Assembly (NCBI GenBank): GCA_017428055.1
Contig: JAFRRN010000014.1
Span: 1-64,000, forward strand
Length of the DNA: 64,000 bases
Direction: 5' to 3'
From: Prevotella sp.
GTDB lineage: Bacteria > Bacteroidota > Bacteroidia > Bacteroidales > Bacteroidaceae
Every line of letters starts with the position of its first letter. Within the stretch, counting starts at the first letter, position 1. A program made the translations under genes and the position numbers. Under the pieces are notes generated by a model, which was given only the letters and a program-made list of their open reading frames with translations, was not told the DNA's origin and made no database searches. Shown piece after piece: positions 44,002-53,300 of the stretch.

Positions 44002-45669
44002 TTAGTATGCCTGTTCGTGGATGCCCTTCACGGCGCGTCCGCTGGGGTCGTTCATGCCCTTGAAAGCGGCATCCCATTCGAGCGCGATGGCGGTGGAGCA
44101 AGCCACACTCGCCTCGCTTGGCACGCTGCGGGCGGCGGAGTCGCTGGGGAAATGCTCGGCAAAGATGCTGCGGTAGTAGTATTCCTCCTTGTTCTGCGGC
44201 GGATTGATGGGGAACCGCTCGGCGGCATGGGCCATCTGCTCGTCGCTGACGGCCTCCGCTGTTATCGCCTTCAGCGTATCGATCCACGAATACCCCACCC
44301 CGTCGCTGAACTGCTCCTTCTGCCGCCAAGCCACCTCGGCGGGCAACAGATGGGCGAATGCCTCGCGCACGATCTTCTTTTCCATCGTCTTGCCAGGGCA
44401 CATCTTCGCCTGTGGGTTGGTACGCATGGCAACATCAAGAAACTCCTTGTCGAGGAAAGGCACGCGCCCCTCCACGCCCCATGCCGACAGGCTCTTGTTG
44501 GCACGGAGGCAGTCGTAGAGGTGGAGTTTCGACAACTTGCGCACCGTCTCCTCATGGAACTCCCGCGCATCGGGTGCCTTGTGGAAATAGAGATAGCCCC
44601 CGAACACCTCGTCCGCCCCCTCGCCCGACAGAACCATCTTGATCCCCATCGACTTGATGACCCTCGCCAACAGGTACATGGGCGTGGAGGCGCGGACAGT
44701 GGTGACATCGTATGTCTCGATGAAATAAATCACGTCGCGGATAGCATCCAATCCCTCCTGGATGGTATAGTTGATTTCATGGTGTACCGTACCGATATGG
44801 TCAGCCACCAGACGTGCCTTGGCGAGGTCGGGAGCACCCTTCAGGCCCACGGCAAAGCTATGCAAACGCGGCCAATAGGCTTTCGACCTGCTGTCGTCCT
44901 CTATGCGGTGCTCGCTAAACTTCTCGGCAATGGCGGAGATGACCGACGAGTCGAGCCCCCCACTGAGCAATACGCCGTATGGCACGTCCGACATCAACTG
45001 ACGTTTCACGGCGCCCGTTAGTGCGTCATGAATGGCTTTGACGCTGGCGGGGTTATCCTTCACGGCGGCATAGTCAAACCAGTCGCGACGGTAGTAGCGT
45101 CGCATCCCGCCCCCCTCGCGAGACGAGAGGTAGTGTCCGGGCAGGAACGGCTCGTAGCGGTCGCATTGTCCTTCGAGGGCTTTCAGCTCGGAGGCGACAT
45201 ACACTGTGCCATCAGGATCATATCCGATGTAGAGCGGTATCACGCCGATGGGGTCTCGGGCAATGAGATACTCATCCCTCTCCCCATCGTAAAGCACGAA
45301 GGCAAAGATGCCACTGAGGTCTTCGAGGAAGTCGATGCCCTTGTCACGGTAGAGCGCGAGGATGACCTCGCAGTCGCTACCCGTCTGGAAATCGTATTTC
45401 CCAGCATACCTCCTGCGAATCTCCTGGTGGTTATAAATCTCCCCATTCACTGCCAGCACCTGCTTTTTATCGGGCGAGAACAACGGCTGTCCACCCGACT
45501 CGGGGTCTACGATGCTCAATCGCTCATGTGCCAGGACGGCACTCCCGCCACAATAGATGCCACTCCAGTCAGGTCCGCGATGGCGTATCTTCTGACTCAT
45601 CCGTAACGCTTTCTGCCGCAGTTGTTGCGTCTGCTGCCTCACATTTAGTATTCCTACAATTCCACACAT
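44002..45669 (-). CDS. asnB: Asparagine synthetase (glutamine-hydrolysing)
   Basis: A 555-residue AsnB that makes asparagine from aspartate, ATP and glutamine amide nitrogen. The N-terminal Ntn glutaminase starts MCGIVGILN, with Cys2 as nucleophile after Met removal; glutamine-binding segments are RHRGPDWSGIY, HERLSIVDPESGGQPL and VNGEIYNHQEI. The synthetase domain has the PP-loop VLLSGGLDSSVISAIAE and the GEGADEVFGGYLYFHKAP motif. Length matches E. coli AsnB (554). It is the last gene of the nitrogen-assimilation arm, 58 nt after the PurF-type gene. Confidence 0.96.
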   Translation of the reverse strand: MCGIVGILNVRQQTQQLRQKALRMSQKIRHRGPDWSGIYCGGSAVLAHERLSIVDPESGGQPLFSPDKKQVLAVNGEIYNHQEIRRRYAGKYDFQTGSDCEVILALYRDKGIDFLEDLSGIFAFVLYDGERDEYLIARDPIGVIPLYIGYDPDGTVYVASELKALEGQCDRYEPFLPGHYLSSREGGGMRRYYRRDWFDYAAVKDNPASVKAIHDALTGAVKRQLMSDVPYGVLLSGGLDSSVISAIAEKFSEHRIEDDSRSKAYWPRLHSFAVGLKGAPDLAKARLVADHIGTVHHEINYTIQEGLDAIRDVIYFIETYDVTTVRASTPMYLLARVIKSMGIKMVLSGEGADEVFGGYLYFHKAPDAREFHEETVRKLSKLHLYDCLRANKSLSAWGVEGRVPFLDKEFLDVAMRTNPQAKMCPGKTMEKKIVREAFAHLLPAEVAWRQKEQFSDGVGYSWIDTLKAITAEAVSDEQMAHAAERFPINPPQNKEEYYYRSIFAEHFPSDSAARSVPSEASVACSTAIALEWDAAFKGMNDPSGRAVKGIHEQAY

Positions 45670-45727
45670 AACTGATTACTTTTATTGATGATTAAGTTTA
45701 CTATCTTCTTTGGGTCGGATTCCCCTT

Positions 45728-47467
45728 TCACCCATTCTTTCCCATGACGTTCTCCACATAATCCACAAATGCCCGGTTCACCATACGCACACCACCATCC
45801 GTGGGATAATAGCCCGTGAAATACCAGTCGCCGGCATGGTCGGGGCAAGCCTTGTGCAATCCCTCAATACTCTGAAACACCAAATCGATGGGGGTGCGCA
45901 TCCCTTGGGGGCGCAACATGTCAACCATCCGGCGGTTGATCTCCTCGACGGAGAACGGTTCGTAGATGACCCGTACATGGTTGCCTGCCGTCGGATGGGC
46001 CAGGCAAGCCTGGTAAGTATCGTCGATAAGTTGCCGCATCCCCCTCTCCAAGGCCAGCGACATCGCGGCGCGGAAGGCACAAAGCTCATCCAGACGCGAC
46101 ATGTCGATGCCATAATAATCAGGATAACGTATCTGCGGCGAGCTCGACACCATCACAATCTTCTTGGGGTGAAGGCGGTCGAGAATCTGAAAGATGCTCT
46201 CTTTCAATGTCGTGCCACGCACTATGCTGTCGTCGATGATGACCAGGTTGTCCTCGTTGGGGCGTATGCTGCCGTACGTGACATCATACACATGGGCTGC
46301 AAGGTCGTTTCGCTCGGCTCCTTCCGTAATGAACGTGCGCAGCTTGACATCCTTCCATACCACTTTCTCCACCCTTATACGGTGGTTGAGACGGCGGAAG
46401 CCATCTGTCATGCCATAGAAAGCCACCTCTGCCGTATTGGGTATATAGGAGAATACGGTATTCTCCAAGTCGCCATGAATCGCTTTCAGTATCGGCATTG
46501 TCAGCTGTTCACCTAATCGTTTGCGCTCTTGGTAGATGTCGGGGGCAGACCCCCTGCTGAAATAAATTCGCTCAAAGCTACAACGGTGATTGCCTTGGGA
46601 AGGAATGACCTGCCGTAGGGACACCTCTCCATTCCTGTGTATGACAAGAGCCTCGCCCCCATCGAGTTCTTTAATGCCGTCGGCATCGAGGTTGAATGTC
46701 GTCTGGAGGACAGGGCGTTCACTCGCCAATGCGACTATCTCATCATCCCAATAGTAGTATGCGGGGCGGATGCCCCAAGGGTCGCGCACGGCAAACATCT
46801 CTCCCGACCCTGTCAATCCGCACATCACATAGCCCCCGTCAAAATGGGGCATGGTGGTTTTCAACACATTCTCCATCGATATACGGTCTTCGATATATTG
46901 AGTGATGGCTTGGCCTTCAAGCCCCTTCCCCTTCGCTTCGACAAACAACCGTTCCACTTCACGGTCCAGCCGGTGCCCCATCAATTCCAATGTGATATAG
47001 GAATCGCCATAAATTCGTGGCGACTGCCCTTGCCCAGTCAAGAGGGCGAACACCTCGTCGATGTTGGTCATATTGAAATTCCCACAAAGACAGAGGTTTT
47101 TCGCCCGCCAGTTGTTGCGGCGAAGGAAGGGATGGACGTATGTAAGACCGCTTTTTCCCGTCGTGGAATAGCGTAGGTGTCCCATGTAGAGTTGTCCCAC
47201 GAAGGAGTCGTCCATGCGTTTGAACACCTCGGTGATGGCATTGGTGCCTTCCGCCCGTTCACGGTACATGTATTCCGTTCCCACAGGAGCATCCATGTTG
47301 ACACACGCCACACCTGCTCCCTCCTGGCCACGGTTGTGCTGTTTCTCCATCATCAGATAGAGTTTATCCAGCCCATACCGCCTCGTACCATATTTACGTT
47401 CGTAGTACTCTATCGGTTTCATGAGCCGTATCAGGGCAACACCACACTCATGTTTCAATCGTTCCAT
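45728..47467 (-). CDS. purF: PurF-type amidophosphoribosyltransferase
   Basis: A 579-residue protein with an N-terminal Ntn glutaminase domain and C-terminal phosphoribosyltransferase domain. The nucleophile is Cys8 in HECGVALIRL, after a seven-residue propeptide that must be removed. Ntn residues include QHNRGQEGAGVA and GHLRYSTTGKSGL; the PRPP loop is VIIDDSIVRGTTLKESI. It would transfer glutamine nitrogen to PRPP, the first step of purine synthesis. It is about 75 residues longer than E. coli PurF (505). It is in the ammonium-linked operon instead of a purine operon, so it may be nitrogen-regulated; a paralogue elsewhere could be the main PurF. Confidence 0.9.
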   Translation of the reverse strand: MERLKHECGVALIRLMKPIEYYERKYGTRRYGLDKLYLMMEKQHNRGQEGAGVACVNMDAPVGTEYMYRERAEGTNAITEVFKRMDDSFVGQLYMGHLRYSTTGKSGLTYVHPFLRRNNWRAKNLCLCGNFNMTNIDEVFALLTGQGQSPRIYGDSYITLELMGHRLDREVERLFVEAKGKGLEGQAITQYIEDRISMENVLKTTMPHFDGGYVMCGLTGSGEMFAVRDPWGIRPAYYYWDDEIVALASERPVLQTTFNLDADGIKELDGGEALVIHRNGEVSLRQVIPSQGNHRCSFERIYFSRGSAPDIYQERKRLGEQLTMPILKAIHGDLENTVFSYIPNTAEVAFYGMTDGFRRLNHRIRVEKVVWKDVKLRTFITEGAERNDLAAHVYDVTYGSIRPNEDNLVIIDDSIVRGTTLKESIFQILDRLHPKKIVMVSSSPQIRYPDYYGIDMSRLDELCAFRAAMSLALERGMRQLIDDTYQACLAHPTAGNHVRVIYEPFSVEEINRRMVDMLRPQGMRTPIDLVFQSIEGLHKACPDHAGDWYFTGYYPTDGGVRMVNRAFVDYVENVMGKNG

Positions 47468-47507
47468 CTACCAATCGTTGCAACCTCAATAATTCAATCT
47501 TCAATTT

Positions 47508-48224
47508 CTACGGCTTTAACTTGAAGCCAACCAACAAATAGGCTTTCTGGGAACACGGGTTAGCCGTTATCCCTGCAAATACAGGCAGGAAGAAGCTATT
47601 GGTAATGACGATGTCCTTGGTCGCCTTGAGCGCAAGGTTCGTCACAGCGAAACCCGTCGTGCCATAAGATGTCGTAGCGTAAGGCACGACACCCGCCGTG
47701 GCAGTCCAATCAACCCCGCCCAAACGGAACGGCACATTCACCTCGGCATAGCTGCTATATGCCCGCTTGCCATCCTTGTTCTGGCCATCATTGCCCGCAA
47801 AGTTGGTATACCATTGTATGCTCGCCACCCCAAAGTCGTAGCCGATATTCGCCTCGAAAATATGGTTCGTGCCGTGGGCATCATACTTGAAGTATCTGTT
47901 TTGTGGGTCAAGACCCGTATTAAACCAATAATCAGTCACCCCGATATTGAATCCCGCAACGCCATATCCAAAGGTGATGTCAAATTCTTTCGTGTCGCTC
48001 GCCTCCGTCAACCCGACACTTCCCCATGCGGTGAGGCTAAACCCTTGGTAGCCAATGCCGAGCGTCGGTTGCAAGGAGACATTGCCTAAGTCCTGGCCAC
48101 GCCAGATATACTGGTTCACGACATCAGCAGAAATCGTTGTCTGCCAATCACTTTCCTGGGCCTCAACGGCTGTCGCTCCGATGAGTGACAAAGCCGTGAG
48201 GAACAATCTTTTTACCTTTTCCAT
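47508..48224 (-). CDS. Outer-membrane beta-barrel, putative porin
   Basis: A 238-residue exported protein with signal peptide 1-22 (GATAVEAQ). The mature part is a run of alternating hydrophobic/aromatic strands with short turns (DVVNQYIWRGQDLGNVSLQP, GFSLTAWGSVGL, FDITFGYGVAGFNIGVTDYW) and ends in a barrel-type strand (KAYLLVGFKLKP), the look of a small TorF-type outer-membrane barrel. It is 32 nt downstream of amtB and 40 nt upstream of purF, so it belongs to the nitrogen operon. A role as an outer-membrane route for ammonium or small nitrogen compounds is inference from context. Confidence 0.78.
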   Translation of the reverse strand: MEKVKRLFLTALSLIGATAVEAQESDWQTTISADVVNQYIWRGQDLGNVSLQPTLGIGYQGFSLTAWGSVGLTEASDTKEFDITFGYGVAGFNIGVTDYWFNTGLDPQNRYFKYDAHGTNHIFEANIGYDFGVASIQWYTNFAGNDGQNKDGKRAYSSYAEVNVPFRLGGVDWTATAGVVPYATTSYGTTGFAVTNLALKATKDIVITNSFFLPVFAGITANPCSQKAYLLVGFKLKP

Positions 48225-48256
48225 ACTAACAGAGAATAGATTATATCATCTTTTAA

Positions 48257-49510
48257 TTAATTATAGCACGTTTCACCATGTTCGTAAATGTCCAGGCCTT
48301 CATCTTCCACACGTGTCTCCACACGAAGTCCATGCCAAGCCTTGATGCCATAGAACAAGGCGAAGCCGCAGACGGCAGCCCAAAGGTCAATCGCCAAGAT
48401 GCCGAAGCACTGCGCCCCGAAGAATCCCCAGCCATGACCATAGAACGCGCCATTGGAAACGGAGAGCAATCCTGTCATCAATGTGCCGAGGATACCGCAT
48501 ACACCATGTACGGACGACGCACCCACGGGGTCGTCAATGTGTAGCTTGTGGTCGATGAATTCGATGGAATAGACCAATACGATGCCGCAAACCAAACCGA
48601 TGATGACTGCTCCGAAAGGACTGACCAAGTCACACCCCGCCGTGATTCCCACAAGCCCCGCCAGCACGCCATTGAGCGTCAACGAGAGCGACGGCTTGCC
48701 ATACTTCTTCCAAGTGACAAACATCGTGGCAGTGCCTGCCGCAGCCGCTGCTAAATTGGTGGTGAGGAAGACATGTGAGATGGCAATACGGTTTACCTCG
48801 CCACTCGCTGCCAACTGGCTTCCGGGATTGAACCCAAACCAGCCGAGCCACAAGATGAACACGCCAAGTGCCGCCATCGTCAGGTTGTGGCCAGGTATGG
48901 CACGGCTCTTCCCATCCTTCCCATACTTGCCAAGGCGCGGACCGAGGGCCATGGCACCAATCAGCGCCAACACGCCACCTACGCTATGCACGATGGCAGA
49001 GCCGGCAAAGTCGTGGAACACGTCGCCGAAAGTCGTCATCATAAAAGAGTCGGAGGCATCGTTGCAGAGCCATCCACCACCCCAAGTCCAATGTCCCTCA
49101 ACGGGATAGATGATGAGTGATATGAAAGCACTATACAACAGATACATCGAAAACTTCGTGCGCTCTGCCATCGCACCGCTGACGATGGTTGCCGACGTGG
49201 CACAAAAGACGGTCTCGAATATCAAGAATCCCTCCACGGGGAGGTCGCCCTTGTAGAATGAGAGGTCGCCCCAGTTGGGCATTCCAATGAATCCTGCGCC
49301 ATCACTGCCAAACATGAAGCCAAAACCGATGAAGAAGAATAACAGCGACCCAAACATGAAGTCAACAAAGTTCTTCATCAAGATATTGGCGGTGTTCTTG
49401 CTACGAGTGAACCCTGCCTCACACAGCGCAAACCCCGGCTGCATCCAAAAGACCAACATGGCTGCCAACAGCATCCATACGGTATCAAGTGATAATCCAA
49501 TTTCTTCCAT
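48257..49510 (-). CDS. amtB: Ammonium transporter
   Basis: A 417-residue Amt-family channel with 11 predicted membrane segments, carrying ammonium/ammonia across the inner membrane. Family motifs: the first segment MLLAAMLVFWMQPGFALCEA, DFAGSAIVHSVGGVLALIGA (the twin-motif region with His), FGFNPGS and DDPVGASSVHGVCGILGTLM with the second pore His. The last cytoplasmic stretch (GLRVETRVEDEGLDIYEHGE) is the usual contact for PII. The PII gene is 160 nt upstream on the same strand, as in most glnK-amtB pairs. Confidence 0.96.
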   Translation of the reverse strand: MEEIGLSLDTVWMLLAAMLVFWMQPGFALCEAGFTRSKNTANILMKNFVDFMFGSLLFFFIGFGFMFGSDGAGFIGMPNWGDLSFYKGDLPVEGFLIFETVFCATSATIVSGAMAERTKFSMYLLYSAFISLIIYPVEGHWTWGGGWLCNDASDSFMMTTFGDVFHDFAGSAIVHSVGGVLALIGAMALGPRLGKYGKDGKSRAIPGHNLTMAALGVFILWLGWFGFNPGSQLAASGEVNRIAISHVFLTTNLAAAAAGTATMFVTWKKYGKPSLSLTLNGVLAGLVGITAGCDLVSPFGAVIIGLVCGIVLVYSIEFIDHKLHIDDPVGASSVHGVCGILGTLMTGLLSVSNGAFYGHGWGFFGAQCFGILAIDLWAAVCGFALFYGIKAWHGLRVETRVEDEGLDIYEHGETCYN

Positions 49511-49596
49511 AATCCTGAAAATTTTGTGTTTGTGTTGTCTACATTACTAAATAACTGAACTAAATTACTGAACTCCTCTACTCATAAAACCGAATT

Positions 49597-49650
49597 AGCT
49601 TTTCCATAGAAAGAGTATTGTCTAAACTCCTGAACTCCTAAACTCCTAAA
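49597..49650. repeat. Dispersed element copy between PII and amtB genes
   Basis: AGCTTTTCCATAGAAAGAGT followed by ATTGTC, then AACTCCTGAACTCC closely match 43108-43157. The copy here lacks a long perfect left arm; only ACTGAACTCCT at 49567-49577 can pair poorly. It shows the element is mobile or at least repeated, and it may weaken transcription from the PII gene into amtB. Confidence 0.6.
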
Positions 49651-49670
49651 CTCCCCAATATTCTCCTAAA

Positions 49671-50018
49671 CTACTTCTTATCCCTTAACACGGTATCTCC
49701 ATTCTCGCCCGTGCGGATAGACCATGTGTCAATCATGTCACTGACAAAGATCCGACCGTCGCCGACCTCTCCAGTATGCGCCACTTTCAATATGACATCT
49801 ACCGTCGGGGCTACAAACTGGTCGCGGCAGACGATAGTCAACGCCACGCGCTCTATCACATCCGTGCTGTATTGTACGCCACGATAGATGCGTTCCTCCC
49901 GACTCTGGCCAATGCCATGTACATTGTGATACTCAAACCAGTCAATGTCTGACTGCAACAATGCCTCCTTTACATCCTCAAACTTTGTCTTGCGGATAAT
50001 CGCTTCAATCCTTTTCAT
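49671..50018 (-). CDS. glnK: PII nitrogen regulatory protein
   Basis: A 115-residue PII signal protein that reads nitrogen and energy state by binding 2-oxoglutarate and ATP/ADP, and gates AmtB. The body shows IEAIIRKTKFEDVKEALLQ, the T-loop (GIGQSREERIYRGVQYSTDV, with Tyr50 in the place of the uridylylated Tyr51 of E. coli PII) and the C-terminal RTGENGDTVL nucleotide loop. It is first in the leftward operon glnK-amtB-porin-purF-asnB. It is 3 residues longer than E. coli GlnB (112). I cannot separate GlnB from GlnK by sequence alone; the amtB linkage favours GlnK. Confidence 0.94.
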   Translation of the reverse strand: MKRIEAIIRKTKFEDVKEALLQSDIDWFEYHNVHGIGQSREERIYRGVQYSTDVIERVALTIVCRDQFVAPTVDVILKVAHTGEVGDGRIFVSDMIDTWSIRTGENGDTVLRDKK

Positions 50019-50063
50019 ACCTTTTTACCTATTAATTCATAACACTTTGAAAGCTTTCGGCTG

Positions 50064-50093
50064 CAAAATTAGTACATTTTGGAAGAAAACAAA
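50064..50093 (-). promoter_or_regulatory. Promoter of glnK-amtB operon
   Basis: Minus-strand -7 TAATTTTG (50064-50071) and -33 TTTG (50090-50093), with 18 nt between, one less than usual. Transcription would start near 50058, about 40 nt upstream of glnK. Confidence 0.65.
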
Positions 50094-50185
50094 CGAAGAT
50101 ACTATCTTTTTGGATGGATAATTTTAAATATGATAACAAATCGGAAAATAAAAACAAATATTACTTTCAATTTGAAATGAAAACC

Positions 50186-50220
50186 AATCGAATTAGTTGC
50201 AATGTGTAAGTTATTCGATT
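50186..50220. promoter_or_regulatory. Inverted repeat between glnK and gltB
   Basis: AATCGAAT (50186-50193) is inverted as ATTCGATT (50213-50220), with 19 nt between; GAAAT and ATTTC flank it further out (50174 and 50223). The centre-to-centre distance is 27 nt. It lies 50 nt upstream of the gltB -7 box and 115 nt from the glnK -7 box, consistent with an activator site for gltB or both. Confidence 0.4.
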
Positions 50221-50270
50221 TTATTTCATAATTATGTCACGATTACCTATTTTTATCTTTCATTTTGTCA

Positions 50271-50278
50271 TAATTTTG
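50271..50278 (+). promoter_or_regulatory. -7 box of gltBD
   Basis: TAATTTTG matches TAnnTTTG. The -33 region (TATTTT around 50249) departs from TTTG, which suggests dependence on an activator. The start would be near 50284. Confidence 0.55.
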
Positions 50279-50318
50279 CAGCGAAAAAGAAATGATTGTA
50301 AGATTCAATAAGGATAAT

Positions 50319-53300
50319 ATGACGAAACGTAAACTTAACAACTTAGAAAAGGGATTGTACCAAAGTAGTTATGAACATGATGCGTGTGGCGTGGGCATGG
50401 TGGTCAACATCCACGGCAACAAGAGCCATGAATTGGTCGATAATGCCCTGCGGGTGTTGGAGAACATGCGACACCGTGGGGCAGAGGTAGGCAAGGATGG
50501 CGACGGTGCGGGCATCATGTTGCAGATCCCCCATGAGTTTATCCTTTTGCAGGGCATCCCTGTGCCAGAGAAGGGGAAATATGGCACGGGGCTGGTGTTC
50601 CTTCCAAAAGAGACGAAGGCACAAGGCGAAATCCTAAGCGTGATGATCGAGGAGATAGAACGTGAGGGATTGCAGTTGATGCACTTACGCACGGTGCCGA
50701 CTCACTCAGAGTGTTTGGGCGAGGCGGCGCGACACACGGAGCCCGACATCAAGCAGGTATTTATCACTGGGGCAACAGACGGTCATGTCGATACATTCAT
50801 TCGCACATTATATATTATTAGGAAAAGGATAGAGAAAAGGATAGCCCAAATGGTGGGGAACTGGCAACATGAAGAAACGCCAAACCCATTCAAGGACTTC
50901 TACATCTGTTCTTTGAGCAATGCGAACATCATATACAAGGGAATGCTGTCTTCCATGCAAGTTCGGCAGTATTATCCCGACTTAACCAATCCATACCTGA
51001 CAAGCGGGCTGGCGCTGGTGCATTCGCGTTTCAGCACAAACACATTTCCTACGTGGGCACTGGCCCAGCCTTTCCGCCTGTTGGCACACAACGGCGAGAT
51101 CAACACCATCCGGGGCAATCGGGGTTGGATGAAAGCCCGCGAGAGCGTGTTGAACTCGGAGGCTTTGGGCGATACCAAGCAGATTTCGCCCATCGTACAG
51201 CCGGGCATGAGCGACTCGGCAAGCCTCGACAACGTGTTGGAGTTCTTCGTGATGAGCGGCCTCTCCCTGCCCCATGCCATGAGTGTGATGGTGCCAGAGA
51301 GCTTCAACGACAAGAATCCCATATCCGAGGAGCTCAAGGCGTTCTATGAATACCACTCCATCTTGATGGAACCGTGGGACGGTCCCGCAGCACTCCTCTT
51401 TAGCGACGGACGGTTTGCGGGGGGGATGCTTGACAGAAATGGCTTGCGCCCCGCAAGGTATACCATCACGAAAAACGACATGATGGTGGTTGCAAGTGAA
51501 GTGGGCGTGATGGATTTCGACCCAACGGAGATTGCGGAGAAAGGGCGTTTACAACCTGGCAAGATTCTCCTCATCGACACGAAAGAGGGAAAAATCTATT
51601 ACGATGGCGACATCAAGCGGCAATTGGCAGAAGAACATCCCTATCGGGAGTGGCTCAACACCAACCGCATCCAACTGGAGAAGTTGAAGAGCGGGCGACA
51701 TGTGGAGAATGCCATCGACGACTTGCTCCAGAGTGAAGTCATGTTCGGATATGGCGAGGAGGATGTGTCATCGACCATTATCCCCATGGCGACCAACGGT
51801 CAGGAGCCAACAGCCTCGATGGGCAATGATACCCCATTGGCTGTATTGTCAGACAAGCCTCAGGTGTTCTTCAATTATTTCCGCCAGCAGTTTGCGCAGG
51901 TGACGAACCCCGCCATCGACTCCATCCGCGAGGAGCTTGTCATGAGCCTCACGGAATACATCGGGCGCGTGGGTACAGGAATCTTAAAACCCGACGAGAC
52001 CAATTGCAAGATGGTGCGACTGCCACACCCCATCCTCAACAACACACAGATAGACATCCTTTGCAACATCAGGTATAAGGGATTCAATACCATCAAATTG
52101 CCGATGACATTCAGGACCAACACGCCACCCATCCATCAAGGAGCGGGAGCAAATAGCCAACATGGCGACTATGGGGAATCCCTACGCACGGCATTGGATA
52201 AGCTTTGCAAGGATGCGGAGAAAGCCGTGGATGAGGGTTACAACTATATCATCCTGACAGACAAGATACCTTCGTTGCCACAAAATGAGGCTTTTATCCC
52301 TTCTCTCCTTGCCGTTTCTGCCGTCCATCATTATCTCATTAGCGTAGGCAAGCGTGTGCAAACGGCATTAATTGTCGAGAGTGGCGAGATCCGGGAGACG
52401 ATGCACGCAGCCCTGTTGTTGGGCTATGGCGCCTCGGCGATATGCCCGTATCTGACTTTCGCCATCCTTGACAACCTCGTGAAGAACCACAAAATCCAAG
52501 AAGACTATGCCACCGCCGAAAAAAACTATATCAAGGCGGTGAAGAAGGGGTTGTTCAAAATCATGGCGAAGATGGGCATCTCCACCATACGCAGCTATCG
52601 CGGGGCGAAGATATTTGAGAGTATCGGTCTTAGCGAAAGCTTGTTGAGGACATACTTCGGAACAGAAGTCTCGACCATTGGCGGTATTGGGTTGGAGAAG
52701 ATAGCGCATGATGCCATCATGATGCGAAGCAAAGCACTTGGGATAATGGGAAGTGGAAATGCCATCGCATACGGAACGGAGGTCGTGGAGAACCAAGGGC
52801 AATTCCATTGGCGCAAGGATGGCATCAAACACGCTTGGAATCCAGAGACCATCACTACATTGCAACTCGCGACACGGACGGGCAGCTATGAGAAATATAA
52901 GGAGTTCAGCCGTCTCGTGGATGAGAAGGATTCACCCATCTTTATCCGTGACTTCTTAAGATTCAGGCATCATCCTATCCCTATCGACGAGGTGGAGCCT
53001 GTCTCTGAAATCGTCAAGCATTTCGTGGCGGGTGCCATGAGTTTCGGTGCCCTTTCCAAAGAGGCTCATGAGGCAATATGCCTCGCGATGAACAAACTCG
53101 GCGGTCGCTCCAACACGGGAGAGGGCGGTGAGGACTCTGAACGTTTCCATTCCTCTTACGATGGCATCAGCCTGAACAGCAAGACCAAGCAAGTGGCGAG
53201 CGGTCGTTTCGGCGTGACAACCGAATATCTTGTGAATGCCGAGGAGATACAGATCAAGGTGGCACAGGGTGCCAAGCCTGGCGAGGGAGGCCAGTTGCCA

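Larger units (their letters stand above)
50019..50318. other. Divergent control region of the nitrogen genes
   Basis: A 300-nt A+T-rich region between divergent glnK and gltB, with one promoter for each direction, and an inverted repeat at 50186-50193/50213-50220. No ORF here is credible. It is the natural place for a nitrogen-responsive regulator to bind. Confidence 0.65.

Noticed and set aside
52368..52865. Minus-strand 165-residue ORF inside gltB
   Set aside because: Antisense to conserved synthase-domain codons of gltB, with no independent promoter.
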